Positions 26,254-34,956 of a stretch of DNA of 49,795 nt are shown piece after piece. This DNA is from JAUNKE01 sp041853585. Its GTDB lineage: Bacteria; Bacillota; Clostridia; Peptostreptococcales; Filifactoraceae. Position 1 is the stretch's first letter. Each line of letters starts with the position of its first letter. A program made the translations under genes and the position numbers. The stretch covers positions 1 to 49,795 of the forward strand of contig JBGZSM010000041.1 in assembly GCA_041853585.1 (NCBI GenBank). Direction: 5' to 3'. The notes beneath the pieces were generated by a model. It had not been told where the DNA came from and ran no database searches. It saw nothing but the letters and a program-made list of their open reading frames with translations.

Positions 26254-28311
26254 ATGAAAAAGCTATTGAGCAACGGAATTTCATTATTCGTAGTCATCAT
26301 TGTACTGCTGTTGATAATTCCGCTAAGTCCCTTTGCACTGGATGTCATGTTTATCTTAAACATCTCCATTTCATTGGTGATACTTCTCATTACGATGAAT
26401 ATCAAAGAGTCGCTGGAGTTTTCAATTTTCCCGTCGCTCTTGCTCATTACGACATTGTTGCGGCTTGGCTTGAATATTTCATCGACGAGATTGATTTTAA
26501 CAAAACAAGGTGAGGCGGGAGCAGTTATCAAAGCATTCGGGAGCTTTGTACTGCAGGGCAACATCATTGTCGGGGTAATCATCTTCTTGATTATCGTACT
26601 CGTGCAATTCATCGTCATCACAAAAGGTGCCGAGCGAGTTGCGGAAGTTGCGGCGAGATTTACACTCGATGCGATGCCGGGAAAACAGATGGCAATCGAT
26701 GCGGACCTAAGCTCCGGACTCATTACGGAAGAAGAAGCAAGAAACAGACGATATAAAATTCAAAAGGAAGCCGATTTTTACGGTGCGATGGACGGTGCTA
26801 CCAAGATTGTAAAAGGGGACGCCGTGATGTCCATCATCATCACCTTAATCAACTTTTTGGCAGGAACCATCATCGGATTGGTTCAATCGGGACTTTCTTT
26901 TGGAGAAGTCTTACAAATATATTCCATCGCAACCATTGGTGACGGATTGGTATCACAGATACCGGCGCTGCTCATTTCGACGGCAACCGGCATGATAGTA
27001 ACTCGAGCGGTCTCCGACGGCTCGCTCAACAAGGATGTCAGCAAGCAATTTATGGCACAGCCGACCGCACTCATCATCGCAGGCGGACTGATGGGCGTGA
27101 TTGCCGTGATGCCGGGAACACCGCATATTCAGCTCGGTTTAATTTCAGCAGCGCTGATTGGCTTGGGATTGACGGTGAAAAAACGCTCCGCGATGCAAGA
27201 TCGGCTGGCACAGGAAGAAATGCTTTCGGTGGTCGACGATGGACCTATTGATGAGAACGCTCATTTCAAAGATATCAACAATATCTATCCGCTGCTCAAT
27301 ATCGAGCCGATTGAAATGGAATTCGGTTACAGTCTGATTCCTTTAGTGGATGAAGAAAGCGGCGGAAAACTCATCAATCGAATTGTTATTTTCAGACGGC
27401 AATACGCACAGGATATGGGATTTGTTATCCCGTCCATTCGATTGCGCGACAGTTCCGCACTCAACACCAACCAATATGTCATCAATATTAAGGGTGAAGA
27501 AATTGCAAGAGGCGAAATTCTTACGGATTACTATCTTGCACTCGAGCCATCGACTCCGGTCACACCGATCGACGGCATTGAGACCATTGAACCGGCGTAT
27601 GGGATACCGGGAAAATGGATTACGGCGGACAAAAAGGAAATGGCGGAAATATACGGCTATACGGTCATCGACCCGCTCTCCGTTATCGTCACGCATCTGT
27701 CTGAAACGGTTAAAAAGTATGCGCATGAATTGTTGACACGCGCTGAGATTATGCAGGTGATTGAAAACACCAAGCAGGTTCAGCCGCAACTTGTGGAAGA
27801 AGTATTTCCGGACATCATGTCATACGCGAATTTTCAAAAGGTATTATCCAATCTGCTTAAAGAGGGCGTACCGATTAAGGATATGGGGAGCATACTGGAG
27901 AGCATTATTGACACCAGTGCGACAACAAATGACATCGACACTATAACCGAAAATATCCGAGTGGCGCTCAAGCGAACCATCACAAGAAGGTTCTGCGAAG
28001 GTGGTCAAATGCGAGTGGTCACATTGGATGCTGAGCTGGAGAAAAACATCGTGAGCTCATTATCAAGGAGCGAGCAGGGAATTTATCTGGCGCTCAGTCC
28101 GGACCTATTGCAGAGCATCATTTCACAATTAGCTGAACAGCTCAAGAAATTTGCTGAGCTTTCACAGCGTCCGATTATCCTGACAAGTCATGTTGTGAGA
28201 GTGTATTTTGCAAGACTCATCGAGCAGTTCTACCCGAATGTGTATGTACTGTCTTTCAATGAAATTGCAAACAATGTTCAGATTCAGGCGATTGGTAATA
28301 TAGAAAGTTAA
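26254..28311 (+). CDS. flhA: Flagellar export protein FlhA
   Basis: A 685-residue export-gate protein. The FHIPEP signature is at 141-152 (MPGKQMAIDADL) and the eight membrane segments lie in the first 310 residues; the rest is the cytosolic docking domain. The gene follows flhB by 25 bases. In many Firmicutes flhF and flhG follow; here a 130-base gap and the sigma factor follow. Confidence 0.97.
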   Translation: MKKLLSNGISLFVVIIVLLLIIPLSPFALDVMFILNISISLVILLITMNIKESLEFSIFPSLLLITTLLRLGLNISSTRLILTKQGEAGAVIKAFGSFVLQGNIIVGVIIFLIIVLVQFIVITKGAERVAEVAARFTLDAMPGKQMAIDADLSSGLITEEEARNRRYKIQKEADFYGAMDGATKIVKGDAVMSIIITLINFLAGTIIGLVQSGLSFGEVLQIYSIATIGDGLVSQIPALLISTATGMIVTRAVSDGSLNKDVSKQFMAQPTALIIAGGLMGVIAVMPGTPHIQLGLISAALIGLGLTVKKRSAMQDRLAQEEMLSVVDDGPIDENAHFKDINNIYPLLNIEPIEMEFGYSLIPLVDEESGGKLINRIVIFRRQYAQDMGFVIPSIRLRDSSALNTNQYVINIKGEEIARGEILTDYYLALEPSTPVTPIDGIETIEPAYGIPGKWITADKKEMAEIYGYTVIDPLSVIVTHLSETVKKYAHELLTRAEIMQVIENTKQVQPQLVEEVFPDIMSYANFQKVLSNLLKEGVPIKDMGSILESIIDTSATTNDIDTITENIRVALKRTITRRFCEGGQMRVVTLDAELEKNIVSSLSRSEQGIYLALSPDLLQSIISQLAEQLKKFAELSQRPIILTSHVVRVYFARLIEQFYPNVYVLSFNEIANNVQIQAIGNIES

Positions 28312-28323
28312 CAATGCTTTGGG

Positions 28324-28374
28324 AAAACCGAAGTCTAAAAAACGCTGCTTCAACGGATTCAGCCCGACGGTTTT
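28324..28374 (+). other. Possible structured leader between flhA and the sigma factor
   Basis: An outer inverted repeat AAAACCG/CGGTTTT (28324-28330 and 28368-28374) encloses GAAG/CTTC at 28330-28333 and 28348-28351. The gap (28312-28441) has no gene, no T-run and no riboswitch class I recognise. It may be an RNA structure or a remnant of lost flhF/flhG. Confidence 0.3.
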
Positions 28375-28441
28375 GTAAGGAAATAATACCAACGGGGATG
28401 TTTAACAGACCTTGAAACGGCACAATTATGGGGAGAAAAAA

Positions 28442-29221
28442 ATGGCTTACTACAATGAAATGGAATTCAAAAGTAACGAAGAACTATTAATGGAGTACAA
28501 ATTAACAAAAGATGAAGAAATCAAACAGGAAATTGTATTGAGATATGTAGATACAATCCGTGTGATTGCTCATCAAATGAGAGATGTGTATATCAGTTTT
28601 ACACAGATCGACGACATTGTGAATGAAGGGGTTATCGCTGTCATGAAGGCGATCGACAAATTCGATCTCGACAAAAATGTAAAGTTTGAAACCTATATCT
28701 CAAAGCGTATTCGAGGTTTGATAATCGACCTTGCTAGAAAGCAGGATTGGGTGCCACGCAGCATTCGAAAAGCGAACAAAGACATCAATGCGGCAACTGA
28801 AACGCTTTATGCACAGACCGGCAAAACGCCGACCGCAGATGAAGTGGCAAACTTTATGGGATTGAGCATTCAAAAATATTGGGAGCAAACATCAAAAAAT
28901 AATATTTTCGGATTTTTGTCATTGGACACCATTATGGAAGAAGCGGGAGAAATCGCTGACTTCAAAAAAGTTTCATCACTGGAGATGGACCGTTCGCCGG
29001 AGAGCATGTTGCTTGACAGCGAGCTTGATGAAAATTTGAAAAAGAGCTTGAGTCATTTACGCGACAGAGAGCGCTCAGTAATCAATATGTATTATCACGA
29101 AAACCTTAGCATGAAAGAAATTGCGTCGATATTAAATGTGAGCGAACCGAGAATTTCGCAAATTCACGCGGCGGCAATTAAGAAGCTAAGAGGCTCAATG
29201 AAGGAATATATTCAGCACTAA
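28442..29221 (+). CDS. fliA: Flagellar RNA polymerase sigma factor (FliA/WhiG/SigD family)
   Basis: A 259-residue alternative sigma factor that should drive late flagellar genes. Region 2 is FTQIDDIVNEGVIAVMKAID, then VKFETYISKRIRGLIID and DWVPRSIRK; region 4 is SMKEIASILNVSEPRISQIH. Region 3 lies between. The ATG at 28442 has GGGGAG six bases upstream; the frame also extends to a TTG at 28412 without a good site. No clear sigma-28 promoter was found in this window. Confidence 0.94.
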   Translation: MAYYNEMEFKSNEELLMEYKLTKDEEIKQEIVLRYVDTIRVIAHQMRDVYISFTQIDDIVNEGVIAVMKAIDKFDLDKNVKFETYISKRIRGLIIDLARKQDWVPRSIRKANKDINAATETLYAQTGKTPTADEVANFMGLSIQKYWEQTSKNNIFGFLSLDTIMEEAGEIADFKKVSSLEMDRSPESMLLDSELDENLKKSLSHLRDRERSVINMYYHENLSMKEIASILNVSEPRISQIHAAAIKKLRGSMKEYIQH

Positions 29222-29226
29222 CAGCA

Positions 29227-29246
29227 TAGAGCAGGGGGACGCTCTA
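29227..29246 (+). other. Hairpin before flgF
   Basis: TAGAGC/GCTCTA stem of six pairs with an eight-base loop AGGGGGAC. No T-run follows; it abuts the GGGAGGAGAG ribosome site of flgF. The G-rich loop could compete with that ribosome site. Confidence 0.55.
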
Positions 29247-29258
29247 GGGAGGAGAGGT

Positions 29259-30002
29259 ATGCTACAAGGACTTTATAATTTGACATCGGGGATACTGACA
29301 CAAAACAGAAACCTAAATGTAATCAGTAATAATATGGTGAACATTTCGTCACCCGGCTATAAAAAAGATACGATGGTATCGACATCGTTCAAAGATGAAA
29401 TGCTGTATCGAGCAGACAACAAAGGAAAAAATACAAATCAGCAACTGAGCAATACTTCAAAAATACGTTCAGCCACAGAAACACTTGTCAGTCATGAGCA
29501 AGGAGCGTTTGAAGAAACCGGCAACCCGTTGGATATGGCATTGAGCCAAAAAGGATTCTTTGAAATTCAAACACAGGGTGCGGTGCAATACACACGCAAC
29601 GGAAGCTTTATCATTGACGAGCAAGGATATTTAGCGCTACCAGGGATTGGAAGAGTAATGGGGCAGTCAGGACCCATTGCGCTAAATACCGACAAAATCA
29701 CAGTCGACAGTGACGGAAGCATTCGGGATATGCAGGACAATCTGCTCGGCGAAATCAAGGTCGTTGATTTTGACAACTACGACAATCTACAAAAAACGCC
29801 ATCGGGAATGTTTGTCGGAGGCGGCGCCAAAGTTGTGAACGGCGGAATCATTCACAAAACATTGGAGCGTTCCAATGTTTCGATGGTATCTGAAATGACA
29901 TCCATGATGACGAGCCAACGGGCAATTCAAAGTGCGGCTCAAATCATCAAGATATATGACCAGTTGATGGCAAAGGCCACCACGGAAATCGGCAGATTAT
30001 AG
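29259..30002 (+). CDS. flgF: Flagellar rod/hook-basal body protein (FlgF type)
   Basis: A 247-residue rod protein: MLQGLYNLTSGILTQ, VISNNMVNISSPGYKKDT, then a central beta domain and a C-terminal helix VSEMTSMMTSQRAIQSAAQI. I call it the FlgF (FlhO-like) member because of its order before a second rod gene; FlgF and FlgG are similar, so the exact symbol is less sure than the family. Confidence 0.85.
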   Translation: MLQGLYNLTSGILTQNRNLNVISNNMVNISSPGYKKDTMVSTSFKDEMLYRADNKGKNTNQQLSNTSKIRSATETLVSHEQGAFEETGNPLDMALSQKGFFEIQTQGAVQYTRNGSFIIDEQGYLALPGIGRVMGQSGPIALNTDKITVDSDGSIRDMQDNLLGEIKVVDFDNYDNLQKTPSGMFVGGGAKVVNGGIIHKTLERSNVSMVSEMTSMMTSQRAIQSAAQIIKIYDQLMAKATTEIGRL

Positions 30003-30010
30003 GAGAAAAA

Positions 30011-30766
30011 ATGAACTTATCATTTTATACGGGAGCGGTTGGCGCGATGAGTCAGCAGGACAAATTGGATATCATCGCAAACAATATAGCCAACATCAAT
30101 ACGGATGGTTACAAAAGTAAATCGAGCACTTTTTCCAATCTGATTTACAGCAATATGAATGCAGCCAAAAACGCCAACACAAAATTGAAAACGGGCGTCG
30201 GCGTCAAAATTGAAAAAACCGATATGGATATGAGCGGAGGAGCGTTGCGCACAACCGACAGTCCATGGGATTTCGCCATTGTGGGAGACGGACTGTTTGC
30301 GTTGAAAGCACCGAATGCAAACGAAATCAGCTACACGAGAGACGGCAGCTTTATCCTGTCCAAGCAAAGCGATGATAAATTTATGCTGGCGACGAAGGAC
30401 GGCTATCTCGTGCTCGGAAAAGACAACCAACCGATTGAAATTAAACAGGATATACAAAATCCGGAAAAAATCGAGGGAAAGGAAGAACTCGAACAGGAAT
30501 TGGAGCAAAAGATCGCAATTTACCAATTCGACAATTACAACGACATGCAAAGCTTAGGCGGAAACCGTGTGATGCCGGTGGCAAAAAACGGAGCGCCGAA
30601 ATTGGTGGAAGTCGGTTTGCAAAGAGGAGCGACTGAAACATCCAATGTTGATTTTGCCAAAGAAGTTTCCAAGATGATAGAAACACAAAGAGCATATCAA
30701 TTTGCATTACGAATGGTCACCACTTCGGACGAGGTCGAAGGGATAATAAATTCACTGAGAGGTTAA
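30011..30766 (+). CDS. flgG: Flagellar distal rod protein (FlgG type)
   Basis: A 251-residue rod protein: MNLSFYTGAVGAMSQQDKLD, IIANNIANINTDGYKSKS, and the C-terminal VDFAKEVSKMIETQRAYQFA. It has a Glu/Lys-rich insertion near residues 145-165. It lies eight bases after flgF. Corresponds to FlhP/FlgG in Bacillus-type systems. Confidence 0.85.
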   Translation: MNLSFYTGAVGAMSQQDKLDIIANNIANINTDGYKSKSSTFSNLIYSNMNAAKNANTKLKTGVGVKIEKTDMDMSGGALRTTDSPWDFAIVGDGLFALKAPNANEISYTRDGSFILSKQSDDKFMLATKDGYLVLGKDNQPIEIKQDIQNPEKIEGKEELEQELEQKIAIYQFDNYNDMQSLGGNRVMPVAKNGAPKLVEVGLQRGATETSNVDFAKEVSKMIETQRAYQFALRMVTTSDEVEGIINSLRG

Positions 30767-30767
30767 G

Positions 30768-31394
30768 ATGAGTATAACAAATTATGAGCAAATGAATTCA
30801 ATGGAGCTTGATGTTCTACGAGAGATAGGAAGTATCGGGACAGGCAATGCCGCAACTGCTCTCTCGACCATGTTAAACAAAAAAATTATTATGTCCATGC
30901 CGGAAGTTTCGGTGCTTGGTTACAACGAAGCCATCAACAAAATGGGTGGCCCGGAAAAAATTGTAGCCGGAGTCATGAGCCGAATCGGAGGGGAAGTCAA
31001 CGGGATCATGCTTTACACGCAGGAGTTGGATGCGATGAACACGATGCTGCAAGGGGTGTTGGCGGAGAAAATCGACAATTACTTTCAGCTCAACGAAATG
31101 GAAATTTCGGCAATTATCGAAGTGGGCAATATCATTATTTCATCGTATATGAATGCGATTACATCGCTCGCGAATATTTCAACGACATTGTCCGTACCGG
31201 GAATTTCCATCAATATGCTCGGAGGGATTTTGGCGGTGCCGATGGTTGAGTACGGCTATGAATCCAACAAGATACTGACGATAGGAGGAAAGCTTTCGAT
31301 GGACGACCAGGAGATGGAAAGCAACCTGATTCTGCTTCCGGATCTCCAATCGCTCAACTATCTGTTCCAAAAGCTGGGCATAAAGCATGAATAA
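30768..31394 (+). CDS. cheC: CheY-phosphate phosphatase CheC
   Basis: A 208-residue two-site CheC. The second site is intact (SxxxExxN in SAIIEVGN with Pro 23 residues later). The first site has D15 and E19, but the expected Asn is Ser22 (LREIGSIGTGNA). CheC works with CheD to regulate adaptation and to remove phosphate from CheY. It begins one base after the flgG stop. Confidence 0.94.
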   Translation: MSITNYEQMNSMELDVLREIGSIGTGNAATALSTMLNKKIIMSMPEVSVLGYNEAINKMGGPEKIVAGVMSRIGGEVNGIMLYTQELDAMNTMLQGVLAEKIDNYFQLNEMEISAIIEVGNIIISSYMNAITSLANISTTLSVPGISINMLGGILAVPMVEYGYESNKILTIGGKLSMDDQEMESNLILLPDLQSLNYLFQKLGIKHE

Positions 31395-31869
31395 GCAATA
31401 TATCGTTGGGATTGCCGATATGAAACAAGCGAGAGCGACGGGAACAATCATCACCTATGCACTGGGTTCGTGTATCGGTGTTTGTTTGTATGATCCGATG
31501 ATAAAACTCGGTGCGATGGTGCATATTATGTTGCCCGAAGCGCCAAAGGGAAATATCGACAATTTGTTCAAATATGCGGATAGCGGGATTCGAGAGACAT
31601 TGAGAAAAATGGAAGCTTTCGGTGCAATGCGCTCGAGGATGGTGGCAAAAATTGCAGGCGGCGCAAAAATGTTCGATATTCCGGACACTTCCGCATTAGG
31701 CAATATAGGAGAGCGAAACGCACGAGCCGTAAAACAAATTCTTTCCATGGAGCGAATCCGCTTGCTCAAGGAAGATACCGGTGCAAACTATGCACGAACG
31801 ATGCTTTTTGATGTTGAAACCGGAATGGCAAAAATAAAAGTATTCGGCAAGCCTGAAATCAATTTTTAG
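31387..31869 (+). CDS. cheD: Chemoreceptor glutamine deamidase CheD
   Basis: A 160-residue protein. Catalytic Cys29 is in LGSCIGVCLYD, His46 in MVHIMLP and Thr23 upstream, matching the known Thr-Cys-His spacing. It deamidates receptor glutamines and binds CheC. It overlaps cheC by eight bases. Confidence 0.95.
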   Translation: MNKQYIVGIADMKQARATGTIITYALGSCIGVCLYDPMIKLGAMVHIMLPEAPKGNIDNLFKYADSGIRETLRKMEAFGAMRSRMVAKIAGGAKMFDIPDTSALGNIGERNARAVKQILSMERIRLLKEDTGANYARTMLFDVETGMAKIKVFGKPEINF

Positions 31870-32158
31870 AATCGAAATTCTAACATGAAAATGCAAAACC
31901 GAAATTCAAAAACCGGAACGAATTTTTAAAAATAAAATCACAAAATAAAAACCTAAAATGGAAGTTCAAGAATCAAAAGTTGATTTCTAAAGTTGAAATC
32001 GAAATTCGGAAATTAAACGATTTTTAAAAATAAAATTCAAATCGAAAATTCGAATCCGATTTTCAAACGAAATCAGAGTTCAGAATCCAAAACGATTTTT
32101 AAAATCTTAAAAATCGAAGTAAGAGACATAGGAATACCATCGAGCGCAAGGAGGCAAT
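31870..32158 (+). repeat. A-rich low-complexity mosaic between cheD and cheW
   Basis: A 289-base gap built from short words such as AAATCGAAATTC and AACGATTTTTAAAAATAAAA. The latter occurs near 31917, 32016 and 32091. Similar word sets occur at 4790-4925 (upstream of natA on its own strand) and 5640-5730. No gene or clear promoter is seen apart from the AAGGAGG site of cheW. Confidence 0.55.
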
Positions 32159-32632
32159 ATGAAACATAATACAAAAACAGAGCAAAATCTCGACAAAACC
32201 ATTATCGAAATTATGGAATTCACCATAGGAAGCGAGGCATTCGGCATCGATGTTGCCAATGTGCGTGAAATAATGACGGTTCAGGAAGTGACACCGGCGG
32301 CATTATCTCATCCGATGGTCGAAGGACTTTTCAAACCGCGTGACATTCTCTATACGGTAATTTCATTGCCGTCATTTATTAACAACAAAGAGATTCCGAA
32401 AAATGAAAAGGACCTTTTTATCTTGACCGAATATGACGGAATGAATATCGCATACCGAGTAAATTCCGTCAAAGGAATCGTACATGTGAACCAAGCCAAC
32501 ATACAGCAAGCCGACAAATCGGTCGGAGGAGACAACCAGCGCATCACAAAAGGTGTGACGGCACATGAAGGAAGACTCATCAGTATTTTGGATTTGGAAG
32601 AAATCATCGGCGACATCATTCCGGAGCAATAA
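32159..32632 (+). CDS. cheW: Chemotaxis coupling protein CheW
   Basis: A 157-residue CheW-fold protein that couples receptors to CheA. The pattern IIEIMEFTIGSEAFGIDVANVREI (two beta strands), GLFKPRDILYTVISLP, and the C-terminal RLISILDLEEIIGDI fit. No receiver domain follows, so it is CheW rather than full CheV. It ends the chemotaxis cluster; two terminator-like hairpins follow at 32805 and 32858. Confidence 0.9.
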   Translation: MKHNTKTEQNLDKTIIEIMEFTIGSEAFGIDVANVREIMTVQEVTPAALSHPMVEGLFKPRDILYTVISLPSFINNKEIPKNEKDLFILTEYDGMNIAYRVNSVKGIVHVNQANIQQADKSVGGDNQRITKGVTAHEGRLISILDLEEIIGDIIPEQ

Positions 32633-32804
32633 TCACCGTCGGTGGCATAGAGGGCTCGCTGTCCAATCAAAAACTTTAGCATTCAATATCTTGAGCCATA
32701 TCGGCTGTTTTGAAAAAGCAATTGAATCAAACATGGTTTTTGAGAATCATCAGCCCGGTTTTGAAATAACCGACCGTAAAAGCGCAAAACATTTTGTTTG
32801 AAAG

Positions 32805-32828
32805 AGCAAATCGTTTTGCTTTTTTTAT
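32805..32828 (+). terminator. Intrinsic terminator after cheW
   Basis: Stem AGCAAA/TTTGCT followed by a run of T. A longer alternative pairs GCAAAAC at 32783-32789 with GTTTTGC at 32813-32819. Confidence 0.65.
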
Positions 32829-32857
32829 ATCATAGGATTTTATGAAATAACAAAGAG

Positions 32858-32878
32858 CGGGAGAATCTCCCGTTTTTT
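32858..32878 (+). terminator. Second intrinsic terminator
   Basis: CGGGAG/CTCCCG stem with AAT loop followed by six Ts. Together with the 32805 hairpin it would insulate the flagellar cluster from the next gene. Confidence 0.75.
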
Positions 32879-32888
32879 GTTCGCCTAA

Positions 32889-32934
32889 AATGGTCCGTTT
32901 GGGCCATTACGAAAAAATGCTCCTGTGCTAAGAT
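32889..32934 (+). promoter_or_regulatory. Promoter with overlapping inverted repeat
   Basis: TTACGA at 32907-32912 and TAAGAT at 32929-32934, spacer 16, with an extended -10 (TGC). The inverted repeat AATGGTCC-GTTT-GGGCCATT at 32889-32908 overlaps the -35 edge and could bind a repressor. Confidence 0.5.
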
Positions 32935-32958
32935 GGTCTTATAGAGAAAGGGGGCACT

Positions 32959-34038
32959 ATGCGTACAAGAGTTCATCCTTTGATTGTAAAAGAAAGCTAC
33001 TGCAAATGTCCGCAGGAGATAAAAAATTATTTGGACTCGGTCGTGTCAACCGGAGAGTATCAGGGAAAAACCTATCTGGATTTAATTATGTTCGGCTCGG
33101 TAGTCGAGGACGACGGAAAAGTAAAATCGGATGTGCAAAGTCCGGTGATCGATAATCCGGTTTTGGAAAAAGCATTAAAGTCGCATCAAATAAAATATCT
33201 GCATTGGGTGGAGCATTTTTGGAGTCCGGAGCTTACCGACGGACTGATTATTCGAACGAGCTATTTTCGTCAGATTATCGGCGAAGTGTTCGGATGGGAC
33301 AACCTATTGCCCGATGCTGTCAACTTCGCGGAGCAAAAAGTGGCGGACACCTTTACCTCGCTGATAAAAGGCGATGAGGTATTGGTGAAATTTCGCTCGG
33401 CGCCGGAGCGAGCGGATGAATATTGGGAGATAATCAAAAAACAGTATCGCAACGGAGAGCATGAGCGCGCCCTGGTCAACTTGGGCAGAGTATGCCATCT
33501 GCTTGCGGATGTCGGAACGCCCGCCCATGTGCACGGCGATGCTCATATCGGCTATTCGATTGTCGGAACGATAATAAAAAATGCCGAGGTCAAATACAAT
33601 ACCGCGATAGACGATGACGATTACGAAGACTATGTAGCGGAGGTTTTGGACAAATCTGCGGATTTACCCGCTTCGGCAGGTAATGAATACGAGAAGCGAA
33701 AGGCCTTGCCGAAAAGATGGTGTCCGAAAGAAGATTCGGAGATGATTTTTGATTCCGATTGGTCCTTGCGACAATATTTTTTGCGCGTCGGAGAAACAGC
33801 GAGAATGTATGACAGTGACAATGCGGACGGCAAAGGGAAGGGGCGACCTTATCGCTGGCAGCGCTACTATATTTTCAATCCGCTGAAATATATTATGATG
33901 GAAAGAGATATGAACAACGACTTGACCGACAAGGCATGCGATTGGATGGCATCGTATTTGATTCCGCTCAGCATTCGAGCGACCGCCGGTGTGATAGCAA
34001 AATTTTTCTATGAAATCGCTTCTGAAGAATCGCACTAA
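32959..34038 (+). CDS. Zinc-dependent phospholipase C-like protein
   Basis: A 359-residue protein with the motif LGRVCHLLADVGTPAHVHGD: His180, Asp184, Pro188, His190 match the HxxxDxxxPxH pattern of the zinc-dependent phospholipase C and S1/P1 nuclease fold, and HGD at 192-194 follows. His82 and His86 (LHWVEHFW) could be further ligands. Unlike secreted alpha-toxin-type enzymes, no signal peptide is visible, so it may be cytosolic or exported otherwise. GGGGGCACT precedes the ATG. The substrate is unknown. Confidence 0.7.
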   Translation: MRTRVHPLIVKESYCKCPQEIKNYLDSVVSTGEYQGKTYLDLIMFGSVVEDDGKVKSDVQSPVIDNPVLEKALKSHQIKYLHWVEHFWSPELTDGLIIRTSYFRQIIGEVFGWDNLLPDAVNFAEQKVADTFTSLIKGDEVLVKFRSAPERADEYWEIIKKQYRNGEHERALVNLGRVCHLLADVGTPAHVHGDAHIGYSIVGTIIKNAEVKYNTAIDDDDYEDYVAEVLDKSADLPASAGNEYEKRKALPKRWCPKEDSEMIFDSDWSLRQYFLRVGETARMYDSDNADGKGKGRPYRWQRYYIFNPLKYIMMERDMNNDLTDKACDWMASYLIPLSIRATAGVIAKFFYEIASEESH

Positions 34039-34084
34039 AATATGCGATGCGTCGAGAAAAAAATTCGTCTGAATGAATCCTCTG

Positions 34085-34093
34085 TGGTATAAT
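34085..34093 (+). promoter_or_regulatory. Extended -10 promoter of the HD gene
   Basis: TGGTATAAT is a perfect extended -10 element. TTCGTC at 34064-34069 is a weak -35 match. Transcription should begin near 34100, downstream of the first in-frame start at 34095. Confidence 0.6.
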
Positions 34094-34184
34094 ATTGATG
34101 TTCCAAAACAAAATCGCTTTATCAAATCATTGGGATAATGTATCATCGCTTTTGGAATATATCAAACGAACGACGGAGGTTGAT

Positions 34185-34778
34185 TTGCTAAAAGATCTGG
34201 AATTTGTAATAGAACTTGAAAAGATGAAGTCGGTGTTAAGACGCACCAAGGTGATTGGGCAAGAGCGTCGGGAAAATGACGCGGAGCATTCCTGGCATAT
34301 TTCGATTATGGCATTGCTTTTGGACAAGTATGCCGATGAGCATATTCGCAGTAAAATCAATGTGGAGAAAGTAATCAAAATGCTGTTGGTGCATGATATT
34401 GTCGAAATTTATGTGGGCGATACCTTTGCATACGATACAAATGGCAACGAGGGCAAAAAAGAGAGGGAGATGATGGCGATGGAGCAAATCAAATCCAAAC
34501 TCAGCTCGGAAAATGCAAAAATTGTGAGCGAGTTGTGGTATGAATTTGACGACATGAAAAGCGAAGATGCGATTTTTGCAAATGCGATGGACAGATTGCA
34601 GCCGATTATGACGAATATCTATTCGGGTACGGGCGGTACATGGAGAGAGTATGGAGTCACGAAAACGCAACTGCTCAAACGCATGGAGCCGATTTCAAAA
34701 TACAGTAAACCGATTTATGAATTCCTGCTGGAAAAAGTGGAAGAAAATATCAAACAGGGAAATATTCAGGACAAATGA
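34185..34778 (+). CDS. HD-domain phosphohydrolase (YfbR-like)
   Basis: A 197-residue HD protein. Metal ligands are His35 in ENDAEHSWH, His70-Asp71 in LLVHDIVEI, and a later Asp. RRENDAEHSWH is the signature of the HD_3 family (5'-nucleotidase-like YfbR relatives). The frame opens at 34095, but the promoter puts the transcript start near 34100. The TTG at 34185 has GGAGG five bases upstream, giving MLKDLEFVIELEKMKSVLR, a family-like start. A terminator follows. The nucleotide specificity is unknown. Confidence 0.8.
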   Translation: MLKDLEFVIELEKMKSVLRRTKVIGQERRENDAEHSWHISIMALLLDKYADEHIRSKINVEKVIKMLLVHDIVEIYVGDTFAYDTNGNEGKKEREMMAMEQIKSKLSSENAKIVSELWYEFDDMKSEDAIFANAMDRLQPIMTNIYSGTGGTWREYGVTKTQLLKRMEPISKYSKPIYEFLLEKVEENIKQGNIQDK

Positions 34779-34784
34779 TTTAAA

Positions 34785-34814
34785 AACGAGATGCTTCGGG
34801 ATCTCGTTTTTTTG
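34785..34814 (+). terminator. Intrinsic terminator after the HD gene
   Basis: AACGAGAT/ATCTCGTT stem around an eight-base loop containing TTCG, followed by a T-run. Confidence 0.88.
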
Positions 34815-34956
34815 TGTGCAAAAGCGATGGTATTATTCCAAAAGCGCGGATGAAAATCGGATAGAGAGCTTCAAAGGAGCTTCAGAAAAAATTGTTTTTC
34901 AATAAAGAAAAAATGCAGGAATTTAATTTCCGTATTGCAAAAAATGACAAAATGAG

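Larger units (their letters stand above)
32633..32958. other. Gap after cheW: terminators and next promoter
   Basis: A 326-base stretch with no gene. The first 170 bases have no recognisable content; a short plus-strand open frame through 32801 has no support. It then holds two terminator hairpins (32805-32828, 32858-32878), an inverted repeat (32889-32908) and an extended -10 promoter (32907-32934). Confidence 0.6.

Noticed and set aside
28312..28441. Cyclic di-GMP or other known riboswitch before the sigma factor
   Set aside because: The conserved cores of the classes I can recall are not present; only generic inverted repeats are seen.
32633..32801. Gene or pseudogene fragment after cheW
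   Set aside because: A short open frame exists but lacks a ribosome site and recognisable similarity.
32883..32911. Sigma-28 promoter (TAAA then GCCATTAC) before the phospholipase-like gene
   Set aside because: The spacing is 13 rather than 15 bases and the -10 part is a poor match; an extended -10 vegetative promoter fits better.
34095..34184. Longer N-terminus of the HD protein
   Set aside because: The TATAAT at 34088-34093 places the RNA start at or after these first codons, and a GGAGG-supported TTG lies at 34185.
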